A stretch of DNA of 39,668 bases from Nitrospiria bacterium (GTDB lineage: Bacteria > Nitrospirota > UBA9217), in assembly GCA_919902495.1 (NCBI GenBank), contig CAKKRC010000074.1:1-39668 (forward strand), read 5' to 3'. Positions 32,673 to 39,668 of this stretch are shown here, piece by piece. The first letter of the stretch is position 1. Every line of letters starts with the position of its first letter. The translations under genes and the position numbers were made by a program. Below the pieces are notes generated by a model. That model did not search any database and had not been told where the DNA came from. It saw only the letters and a program-made list of their open reading frames with translations.

Positions 32673-34919
32673 ATGGGGAAGGACCTGCGCTCATCATGGT
32701 CCATGGGCCTGGGGATGCGGCCGCATGCGCTGCTTCTGGGGCTTTTTTTTTTCCTGGCGCCGAAAGTCGCCTGCGCGGACGGAATAGGAGGATCCATGAT
32801 CCAGTCGTACGCACATATCACATCCTCGTCCAAAAACAGCTCCGGCAACGAGTCCACCATTGAGTCCCGGTCGTTGATGCAGCTCTACTCGCTGGGGTTC
32901 GAGAAGGAACTATTTCCGCATCTCCGACTTTCTGCGGGCGGAACGTTCCAGAAGGACACGTCGGACGCCTTTGTGCAGAATGTGAGGACGAGCAGCGACA
33001 GTTCTGTGAGCAGGCCCCGCGCCGATCTTACGCTCACCATGACGAACCTGACGATGGGGGCGGGCGCCTACCGCCTGATCAACCACATTGAAAGTTCGGC
33101 CGCGCCGGAGCAGACTGCGCTGACGGACATCTCCACCGGCTATCTCAGCTGGAAACCGTATGATCTGCCTACGCTCGATCTCGGCTTTACAAAGACCCAT
33201 TCCTATGACAAGGAACACGCAAGCCAGGACTCGGTCGTCGAGCAGATCTCCTGGGCATCGCGCTATGAGCCGCATCGGACCGTTCAACTCCAGTATCAGG
33301 GCGGAACGCAGGACGCAGAGGACCGGATCCAGGACGCCGGCACCAAAACCACGACGAACAGCGGCAGGGTGAGCTACGGAGACCGCTACTTCAACGACCG
33401 TGTCCTGTTCTCGTCGTATTACAATGTGAACGAGAGCTCGACGGAGGTTATTGCCGGGGGCGCCGGGGTGATCGACTTCCCGGTCCTTGCGTTCGACGGA
33501 CTCTATGCGAGCAGCAGCACTCCCAATATTGTCCAGCTGCAGTCGACAGCGCACCTGATCAATAACGCCGTCAACGATGCGAACGACAGCGCCATCAACA
33601 TCGGATCAGGACCGTTCACGTCCCCGCCGCCGCAGGACACGCAGCCGCGTAACATCGGCCTCAGGTTCAGCATCGCTACGGAGCTGAATCGCCTGCTGGT
33701 ATGGGTCTACTCCGGGAACAGGACGCTCACACCGTCGGTGGCAGGGTCTTTCGCCTGGGGCGTTTATATCAGCGCGGATAACCAGAACTGGACGCTGCAT
33801 CAGACGGTCGCGGCGGCGCCCTATGCAGCCTATCCTGCGGTTCCCGGCGCAGGCCGGTTCGAGATCACCTTTCCAGCCGTCAAGTCCCTGTATATCAAGG
33901 TAGTCGTCAATCCGCTGAATCCGGCAGGCGAAGGGCTTCTGTTCCCCGTTATCGCGGTGACCGAGCTGCAGGCGTTCAGCCAGCGGCCGGCCTCGCAGGC
34001 AGCAGGAACGACACGGCTCACAAGCCAGATGTTCTCGGCCTTTACCAAGGTGAGACTGCTGAACGATCCCTTCCTCTTCTACGATGCATCGGTCACGACG
34101 ACATCGTCGGATGCAGGCGATATGTCCGCGCGGACCGTCCTGATCACGAACGGGTTGTCGGCATCGCACCGCTTCGACCGGGTATACAGCGGTACGGCGC
34201 GGATCGCACTGACCGGGGACTCGCGGCCCGACTGGCGGTCAACGGAGTATCATGCAACGGTATCTCTCCAGGCCGTTCCCCTGCCATCGCTCAAACATAG
34301 CGTGGCCTACAGCGGCGGCATCAGTGATACGCGCACCGGCAGATCGAAGAACCAGTCCCTCTATCTTGCCAATACGGCGGGGCTCTACGAGCGGGTGTCG
34401 ATCTATGCGAATGGAGGGGGGGCCCGAAGCGTTTCCGAACTGGACCAGGTCACCACGAGCACAACGCTCAGCCTCGGCGCCGGCATCAGCCCCGCGAAGA
34501 CCCTGTCCCTCAACGCCAGTTCGTTCCACCAGCGAAGCGAGCAGTCCGGGGGGGCACAGGGACGTTCGACACAAAAGCTCATGCGCAACGATGCGGGGCT
34601 TTCGTATGCGCCGTTCAGCTCGCTGCACCTCAACGCCTTCATCAGCAGGATATCCCAGAACCAGGTACATGACACGCTCCAGAACTATGGAGGCACCTGG
34701 TCCCCCCTCAGCGGAGGATCGCTGCAGCTCGGCATCCTCTATTCGGAGAGCCTGCGTGCCATGGACAATTCGGTAACAAAGATGCTGCGGCCAAGCATTC
34801 GCTGGGATATCTTTCGTTTTGCCGCACTCGATGGCTCCTTCACCCGGATCACCGCCGTCTCCAATGCCGGGCAGACGGAAACCCGGGAGATATCCTTGAC
34901 CATGACGGTCATTCTGTAG
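32673..34919 (+). CDS. outer-membrane beta-barrel-like protein with inserted discoidin-like domain
   Basis: 748 residues; GGGGAG lies before ATG 32673, one base after the upstream stop. The signal peptide runs LLLGLFFFLAPKVACA (cleavage near 36). The rest alternates polar and hydrophobic residues in long strands with tight turns, as in barrels: LMQLYSLGFEKELFPHLRLS, YLSWKPYDLPTLDLGFTKT, LTSQMFSAFTKVRLL and ending in ISLTMTVIL. A soluble domain of discoidin / F5-8 type C pattern interrupts it at about 325-435 (GLRFSIATELNRLLVWVYSG, YISADNQNWTLHQTV, FPAVKSLYIKVVV). No CxxCH is present. Because it sits in a cytochrome-filament operon it is a candidate outer-membrane conduit or anchor, as porins are in porin-cytochrome complexes. 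It resembles no named porin that I recognise. Confidence 0.75.
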   Translation: MGKDLRSSWSMGLGMRPHALLLGLFFFLAPKVACADGIGGSMIQSYAHITSSSKNSSGNESTIESRSLMQLYSLGFEKELFPHLRLSAGGTFQKDTSDAFVQNVRTSSDSSVSRPRADLTLTMTNLTMGAGAYRLINHIESSAAPEQTALTDISTGYLSWKPYDLPTLDLGFTKTHSYDKEHASQDSVVEQISWASRYEPHRTVQLQYQGGTQDAEDRIQDAGTKTTTNSGRVSYGDRYFNDRVLFSSYYNVNESSTEVIAGGAGVIDFPVLAFDGLYASSSTPNIVQLQSTAHLINNAVNDANDSAINIGSGPFTSPPPQDTQPRNIGLRFSIATELNRLLVWVYSGNRTLTPSVAGSFAWGVYISADNQNWTLHQTVAAAPYAAYPAVPGAGRFEITFPAVKSLYIKVVVNPLNPAGEGLLFPVIAVTELQAFSQRPASQAAGTTRLTSQMFSAFTKVRLLNDPFLFYDASVTTTSSDAGDMSARTVLITNGLSASHRFDRVYSGTARIALTGDSRPDWRSTEYHATVSLQAVPLPSLKHSVAYSGGISDTRTGRSKNQSLYLANTAGLYERVSIYANGGGARSVSELDQVTTSTTLSLGAGISPAKTLSLNASSFHQRSEQSGGAQGRSTQKLMRNDAGLSYAPFSSLHLNAFISRISQNQVHDTLQNYGGTWSPLSGGSLQLGILYSESLRAMDNSVTKMLRPSIRWDIFRFAALDGSFTRITAVSNAGQTETREISLTMTVIL

Positions 34920-34932
34920 GTCCGAGGTGGGT

Positions 34933-35502
34933 ATGGAACTGCTCAGACACATCATCCTGCTGGCGATGGTCCTCTTGCTCGGAGCCTGCTCCGGGAGATC
35001 GTCGAACGCGTTCCGGGACCAGAACATGGATTTCGGCGTCATTCAGAATGTGGCGGTCATGCCCATGGCGAACCATACACGCGAACAGAGCGCCGGGGAC
35101 CGGGTCCGGGACGTGCTGTTCAATAAACTGCTTTATACCGGCGGGCTGTATGCGGTCCCCCTTGGCGAGGTGAAGCGAGGCACGATGCGGGCCGCGACCG
35201 CCGATGCGACCGCGCCGTCGCCGGAAGAGGTCGTCAAACTTGCAGGCATCCTGAAGGTGGATGCGATCATCACCGGCGCGGTCAAGGAATACGGGGAGGT
35301 GCGATCGGGCAATGCCGTAGCGAACGTCATATCCGTCAGCGTCCAGATGCTCGAGACCCAGACGGGAAGGATCATCTGGTCCGCATCATCGACCAAGGGA
35401 GGCGTGGGGTTCAGCGACCGCCTGCTTGGCGGCGGCGGTGATCCCATGAACGTCATCACAGAAAAGGCCATAGATGAGATCCTCGACAAACTATTCATAT
35501 AA
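34933..35502 (+). CDS. CsgG/LpoB-like lipoprotein
   Basis: 189 residues from ATG 34933. A GTG at 34927 is an alternative start; neither has ideal spacing to GAGG. The lipoprotein signal ends in MVLLLGACSG (lipobox LGAC). The mature domain follows the pattern shared by CsgG, LpoB and GNA1162-like proteins: NVAVMPMANHT at the first strand, a helix, VDAIITGAVKEYGE, then ISVSVQMLETQTGRIIWSAS and a last helix (NVITEKAIDEILDKL). CsgG forms the outer-membrane pore for curli export and LpoB activates peptidoglycan synthesis; the present sequence does not decide between such roles. It overlaps the next gene by 29 bases, and that gene carries the same domain at both ends. Confidence 0.8.
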   Translation: MELLRHIILLAMVLLLGACSGRSSNAFRDQNMDFGVIQNVAVMPMANHTREQSAGDRVRDVLFNKLLYTGGLYAVPLGEVKRGTMRAATADATAPSPEEVVKLAGILKVDAIITGAVKEYGEVRSGNAVANVISVSVQMLETQTGRIIWSASSTKGGVGFSDRLLGGGGDPMNVITEKAIDEILDKLFI

Positions 35503-38500
35503 AGCGGGTCGCATCCAGCGTGCCTGGCTGCTTGGTATCGTCCTGTGCGCGGGCATCGCCGATACGTCCGCCGCCGCGGAGACCGCAACGTTGCGCGTTG
35601 CCGTGCTGCCGGTGGGGAACCAGAGCGGGAAGACCGTGCCGGTCAATGATCTCCGCGAAATGCTGATCAGGGGGCTGGAAGAACAGGGTGCTGCGGTCCT
35701 CGCTGATGCTGAGAACGAGCAGTTCCTGGCGAGGCACCGCGTCCGGTTTACCGGCGGACTGGATCGGGCGACCGCTGAGGCATACCGGACGGAGACCGGC
35801 GTCGATGCCGTGCTCATCTCGTCGGTGGACCTCTACGGCGAGCATGATCCACCGCGCATAGCGCTGTTCGTGCGGCTCGTTTCAACAGCGAGTGAACCGA
35901 AGATCCTCTGGTTCGACAGCGTCGGGCTGACGGGAAAGGATGCTCCGGGCCTGCTCGGTCTGAACAGGATCAATGATCCGAAGAAACTGCTGGAAAAGAT
36001 CCAACTCCTGTTGTTCGGATCATACGCGGAATATCATCATGGCAGGAAATCGGTCCCTGCGGTGCGTACCACGTTCGAGCCGAGAGCGGCCTTCCGCTCA
36101 TCCGTGATCGGATCGGACCTGCGGGAAAACTATGTGGAATTCGTGGAGAGCAGATCGAGCGGCGAGGAGACCGTAAAATATGCACGCATCGCCGTGTCCC
36201 TGAGCCGTCCCAGCGGAAGAACGGCGAGTGTGGAATATCTGATGAGCGGCGGGTCCGCCGTGGAAGGCAGGGACTTTATCTGCAAGGACACAAGGCTCAC
36301 CTTCAAGGCCGGTGAAACGCTCAAATACATTGACATACGGATCATGCGCGATAAAGCGAACACGGAACAGAAGACCATCACGCTGGTCCTGAAAGCTCCG
36401 AAGAACGCGCTCCTGGGGGAGACCAGGGTGCACACCTATTCGATCATCGACGTGGACCCCGAGCCCGCGGTGTCGTTCACCACGAAGCACCAGAAGGTGA
36501 AGGAGACCGCGGGGCGTGCGGTGATCACGGCAGAGCTGTCCGCACTGTCAGGCAAGGACGTGACCGTGCCGTTCCTGGTGAGCGGGACGGCGAAGATGCC
36601 GGGGAACTACTTCATTACGCCGAGCCCGGTGGTGATCAAGGCCGGGACAAAGAGCGCGGAGATCGTGCTCCAGGTCGCGGACAACGGGGTGGACGAGGAC
36701 GACCGGACCGTGGTGGTCACCCTGGGTCTTCCGGTGAACGCGGTGCAGGGGCGGACCGCGACGAGCACGGTGACGATCAGGGATGTGGACCCGGAGCCGT
36801 CAGTATCGTTCGTACAGGAGGGGTCCCGCATCGACGGGCAGCGGGGCACCGCCCGTCTGGAGGTTGCGCTCGGCGCAGCGAGCGGGAAGCCGGTGACCGT
36901 GGAGTACGAGGTCACGGGCGGCACGGCGGAACCGGGGAAGGACTATGCCTTGCGGGGAGGCAGCCTGGTCTTCGCGCCGGGCGAGACAACGAAGGCCATC
37001 GAGATCGACATCCGGGGCGCAGCGGTGCACGACGACGACAGGAACGTTGAGGTCTCCCTGTCCCGCTCCGAGAACGCCGGGCTGGGCGGCGTGAGAAAGC
37101 ATTCCTGCACCCTGGTGAACCCCATACCCGCTCCGGCAATCTCGTTCCTCACGCGGCGGACCCGCGGGGACGAGCGGACCGGCACAGCACGGTTGGAGGT
37201 CGGGCTCTCCGCTGCGAGCGGAAAGCCCGTTACCGTGGGCTATGCAATTGCCGGCGGAAGCGCGGTACAGGGGAAGGACTATACGGTGCACGGGGATGCG
37301 TTGACCTTTGCGCCGGGAGAGACAGGGAAGGTCGTTGAACTGACGATACGCACGTTCGGGGTCTATGACGACGATAAAACGGTCGATATTGAGCTTAAAG
37401 GCCCCCGCTCAGCGACACTCGGGGAGGTGCCGCTTCATACCTACACGATCGTGATCAGCGGATCATCTTTGCAGGCAGAGGATGAGAATGCAGGAGACGG
37501 GGCAGGAATGACGGCGATGAACGCCCAACAGCCCGGTCCTGCCGCTGCGCAGGAATATACTACGCCGCGAAAGGGGGCCGGGATCCCGATCATCCCCATG
37601 CCCGCCGTGGCGTTCACGAGCAGGGAGACCCGCGGCGATGAGCGAACCGGCACTGCCCGTCTCGCGGTCGGCCTTTCAGCGGCGAGCGCCAAACCGGTGA
37701 CGGTGGCGTACGCAGTGTCCGGGGGGACGGCAGTAGCCGGAACGCACTATGATCTGCAGGACGATACCCTGGTGTTCGCTCCCGGCGAAACGCACAAGCA
37801 CATCGAGGTCCGTATCAAAGGTGACGGGAAGAACACGGAACAGAAGACCATCACGCTGGTCCTGAAAGCTCCGAAGAACGCGCTCCTGGGGGAGACCAGG
37901 GTGCACACCTATTCGATCATCGACGTGGACCCCGAGCCCGCGGTGTCGTTCACCACGAAGCACCAGAAGGTGAAGGAGACCGCGGGGCGTGCGGTGATCA
38001 CGGCAGAGCTGTCCGCACTGTCAGGCAAGGACGTGACCGTGCCGTTCCTGGTGAGCGGGACGGCGAAGATGCCGGGGAACTACTTCATTACGCCGAGCCC
38101 GGTGGTGATCAAGGCCGGGACAAAGAGCGCGGAGATCGTGCTCCAGGTCGCGGACAACGGGGTGGACGAGGACGACCGGACCGTGGTGGTCACCCTGGGT
38201 CTTCCGGTGAACGCGGTGCAGGGGCGGACCGCGACGAGCACGGTGACGATCAGGGATGTGGACCCGGAGCCGTCAGTATCGTTCGTACAGGAGGGGTCCC
38301 GCATCGACGGGCAGCGGGGCACCGCCCGTCTGGAGGTTGCGCTCGGCGCAGCGAGCGGGAAGCCGGTGACCGTGGAGTACGAGGTCACGGGCGGCACGGC
38401 GGAACCGGGGAAGGACTATGCCTTGCGGGGAGGCAGCCTGGTCTTCGCGCCGGGCGAGACAACGAAGGCCATCGAGATCGACATCCGGGGCGCAGCGGTG

Positions 38501-39400
38501 CACGACGACGACAGGAACGTTGAGGTCTCCCTGTCCCGCTCCGAGAACGCCGGGCTGGGCGGCGTGAGAAAGCATTCCTGCACCCTGGTGAACCCCATAC
38601 CCGCTCCGGCAATCTCGTTCCTGGCGCAGTCACTGCATTTTCGCAAAAATGCCGGAGTTGCGAAGATAGCTGTGGAGCTGTCGGCGACGTCGCGAAAGGC
38701 AGTGACCGTACCGTACGCGGTGGGCAGAGCCGGACAGCATGCACAGGGGGCGCCCGTCATGCACGGATCGCTCGTGATCAAACCGGGCCGGCTGAGCGCC
38801 ATGATCGACGTTGAACTGTCGGAAATATCCCCGGAGGCCGGAGAGGAAGTCCTGGAGATCGTTCTGAGCGGTCCGGAGAATGCCTCGCTCGGCCGCATCC
38901 CGGTGCACCGGATGACCGTCATCAGCAGGGAACACAGACCGAGGATCGCCGTCATTCCGTTCATGAACGTGAGCGGAAGAAAGGATGCCGGAGACCTCCT
39001 GATGCTTCAGTTCGTGAAGGAATTGTCGTCGCTGGACGATATCACCGTCATGGAGCCGGGCGTCGTGCGGGACCATCTGCTCGGCATGCGCGTCATCATG
39101 TACGAAGGCGTATCGCTCTCCGACATCGACCTGCTCATGAAAACACTGGATGTGGACCTGATCCTTACCGGAAGGGTCTTCGATTATCAGGACTATGAAG
39201 CGCCGGGGACGACGCCGAAAGTGGAATTCTCGGTGCTGCTGTTCGAACGGACGAGGAACCGCGTGATCTGGGCGTCAAAGAGCTATAACAAGGGGAATGA
39301 CGGCGTCGTGCTGTTCGACTGGGGGAACATCTCCACGGCCAATACAATGGTGACCGAAATGGCACGGGCAGTGAAGAGCAAACTGGTCACATGGGAGTGA
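35474..39400 (+). CDS. 1308-residue exported Calx-beta protein with CsgG/LpoB-like domains at both ends
   Basis: Signal peptide at about 16-35 (WLLGIVLCAGIADTSAAAE). The N-terminal domain (about 36-190) begins LRVAVLPVGNQSGK and contains VDAVLISSVDLYGE. Eight Calx-beta units of about 110 residues follow (about 215-1150), each with a strand such as VSFTTKHQKV, a 'GTAxxGxDY' segment, a 'FxPGET' turn and a DDD/DED calcium-type cluster. A Gln/Ala-rich linker lies between units 4 and 5. The C-terminal domain (about 1155-1308) repeats the first fold: RIAVIPFMNVSGRK, VDLILTGRVFDYQDYE and NRVIWASKS. Units 1 (end) to 4 (start) and 5 (end) to 8 (start) are encoded by a perfect 792-bp direct repeat. Probably a surface or periplasmic calcium-binding adhesive scaffold; function is inferred. 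Confidence 0.85.
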   Translation: MRSSTNYSYKAGRIQRAWLLGIVLCAGIADTSAAAETATLRVAVLPVGNQSGKTVPVNDLREMLIRGLEEQGAAVLADAENEQFLARHRVRFTGGLDRATAEAYRTETGVDAVLISSVDLYGEHDPPRIALFVRLVSTASEPKILWFDSVGLTGKDAPGLLGLNRINDPKKLLEKIQLLLFGSYAEYHHGRKSVPAVRTTFEPRAAFRSSVIGSDLRENYVEFVESRSSGEETVKYARIAVSLSRPSGRTASVEYLMSGGSAVEGRDFICKDTRLTFKAGETLKYIDIRIMRDKANTEQKTITLVLKAPKNALLGETRVHTYSIIDVDPEPAVSFTTKHQKVKETAGRAVITAELSALSGKDVTVPFLVSGTAKMPGNYFITPSPVVIKAGTKSAEIVLQVADNGVDEDDRTVVVTLGLPVNAVQGRTATSTVTIRDVDPEPSVSFVQEGSRIDGQRGTARLEVALGAASGKPVTVEYEVTGGTAEPGKDYALRGGSLVFAPGETTKAIEIDIRGAAVHDDDRNVEVSLSRSENAGLGGVRKHSCTLVNPIPAPAISFLTRRTRGDERTGTARLEVGLSAASGKPVTVGYAIAGGSAVQGKDYTVHGDALTFAPGETGKVVELTIRTFGVYDDDKTVDIELKGPRSATLGEVPLHTYTIVISGSSLQAEDENAGDGAGMTAMNAQQPGPAAAQEYTTPRKGAGIPIIPMPAVAFTSRETRGDERTGTARLAVGLSAASAKPVTVAYAVSGGTAVAGTHYDLQDDTLVFAPGETHKHIEVRIKGDGKNTEQKTITLVLKAPKNALLGETRVHTYSIIDVDPEPAVSFTTKHQKVKETAGRAVITAELSALSGKDVTVPFLVSGTAKMPGNYFITPSPVVIKAGTKSAEIVLQVADNGVDEDDRTVVVTLGLPVNAVQGRTATSTVTIRDVDPEPSVSFVQEGSRIDGQRGTARLEVALGAASGKPVTVEYEVTGGTAEPGKDYALRGGSLVFAPGETTKAIEIDIRGAAVHDDDRNVEVSLSRSENAGLGGVRKHSCTLVNPIPAPAISFLAQSLHFRKNAGVAKIAVELSATSRKAVTVPYAVGRAGQHAQGAPVMHGSLVIKPGRLSAMIDVELSEISPEAGEEVLEIVLSGPENASLGRIPVHRMTVISREHRPRIAVIPFMNVSGRKDAGDLLMLQFVKELSSLDDITVMEPGVVRDHLLGMRVIMYEGVSLSDIDLLMKTLDVDLILTGRVFDYQDYEAPGTTPKVEFSVLLFERTRNRVIWASKSYNKGNDGVVLFDWGNISTANTMVTEMARAVKSKLVTWE
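36358..37149 (+). repeat. 792-bp direct repeat, copy 1 (within Calx-beta gene)
   Basis: Identical by eye to 37831-38622. The offset is 1473 bases (491 codons), so both copies are in the same frame. It covers the end of Calx-beta unit 1, units 2 and 3, and the first residues of unit 4. Identity at every base, synonymous sites included, points to recent duplication or gene conversion. Confidence 0.92.
37831..38622 (+). repeat. 792-bp direct repeat, copy 2 (within Calx-beta gene)
   Basis: Second copy of 36358-37149. It begins in unit 5 at GAACACGGAACAG and ends in unit 8 at CTCGTTCCT, after which the sequences diverge. Recombination between copies would remove 1473 bp in frame, or duplicate it. 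Confidence 0.92.
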
Positions 39401-39417
39401 TGTCGGGAGAAAGAACA

Positions 39418-39668
39418 ATGGAACATTTAATGCCATACGGCGAGGGGGCGGCCATGCAAAGAAGATCGTGGAAGTGCGGTGGTATGCTGTTCAGTCTGAT
39501 GTTTTCAGGGATGGTGTTCTCGATCAACGGAGCCGGTACCGCGGATGCGACGATGCAGGGAACCGGCAGCGCGGCTGTGTCTCCGAATGTGGTTGTCGTA
39601 CGGGTGCTCGATCCGGCCGGCCGGGAGCCGGTCACGGTGCCGCTGATATCGTCGGGCGACGGGGACCG
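39418..39668 (+). CDS. start of an exported protein, truncated by the window end
   Basis: ATG 39418 is preceded by GGGAGA at seven bases; a second start at 39454 has GAGGGGG five bases before it and gives a shorter n-region. The frame is open to the edge (83 codons). The hydrophobic signal segment is MLFSLMFSGMVFSI, with likely cleavage near GTADA. The mature start reads VVVVRVLDPAGREPVTVPL, an extended beta-type sequence not enough to assign. It lies 17 bases after the Calx-beta gene and probably belongs to the same operon. Confidence 0.6.
   Translation, partial: MEHLMPYGEGAAMQRRSWKCGGMLFSLMFSGMVFSINGAGTADATMQGTGSAAVSPNVVVVRVLDPAGREPVTVPLISSGDGD

Noticed and set aside
36607-38575. Long minus-strand open frames across the Calx-beta gene, including an identical 105-codon pair
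   Set aside because: They are antisense shadows of a GC-rich coding sequence; the identical pair only reflects the 792-bp direct repeat.

Overview
The window reads as a chromosomal segment of a Gram-negative, respiring bacterium. It has outer-membrane lipoproteins, a beta-barrel protein, SurA/BamE-like envelope genes and multiheme c-type cytochromes. The mix of OmcS-like hexaheme cytochromes, NtrC-type regulators, GatB, TMTC-like TPR membrane proteins and dispersed 'TCAGCGGTCAGC' / 'PLTPALSREGRG' repeats fits Desulfobacterota (Geobacter-like) or Nitrospirota. I cannot choose between them from sequence alone.

Layout. (1) 1-513: 3' end of gatB. (2) 661-9991: a sigma70-like promoter, then a 2267-codon secreted protein (transglutaminase-like domain, Ig-like middle, phosphodiesterase/alkaline-phosphatase-type C-terminus), two small exported proteins, and a SurA_N-type chaperone without a parvulin domain. 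The part from about 5.1 to 9.2 kb is visibly more AT-rich and carries many short oligomeric repeats. (3) 10113-13206: an M20 dipeptidase on the minus strand, a BamE-like lipoprotein and a SEC-C protein with an apparently leaderless promoter. (4) 13315-15888: an overlapping cassette of histidine kinase, receiver-HEPN-like fusion and membrane protein. (5) 15889-17164: a gene-poor, possibly decayed stretch holding one 68-codon Cys-rich ORF with a good Shine-Dalgarno. (6) 17165-20939: a translationally coupled three-gene signalling operon: PhnD-type binding lipoprotein, sensor kinase with a periplasmic CxxCH haem motif, and a sigma54-dependent NtrC-type regulator. (7) 20967-21653, minus strand: a receiver-PilZ protein. 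(8) 21920-26928: a sigma54-type promoter, a leader with two matched hairpins, a TPR protein and two TMTC-like membrane/TPR proteins. (9) 27331 to the window end: a second sigma54-type promoter, a beta-propeller protein, a GEMM-I (c-di-GMP class) riboswitch, two OmcS-like hexaheme cytochromes, a YVTN-propeller lipoprotein, a beta-barrel protein with a discoidin-like insert, a CsgG/LpoB-like lipoprotein, a 1308-codon Calx-beta protein with CsgG/LpoB-like domains at both ends, and the start of another exported protein.

How it may work together (inference). Region 9 looks like an extracellular cytochrome-filament (nanowire) production locus, with filament subunits, secreted propellers, an outer-membrane barrel and CsgG-like envelope factors. 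The two sigma54-type promoters lie downstream of an NtrC-type activator whose partner kinase carries a haem motif and a PhnD-like binding protein. The riboswitch and the PilZ receiver add cyclic-dinucleotide control. The window may therefore hold a regulatory island that couples a redox or ligand signal and c-di-GMP to nanowire production. The 792-bp perfect direct repeat inside the Calx-beta gene could let that protein change length in frame.
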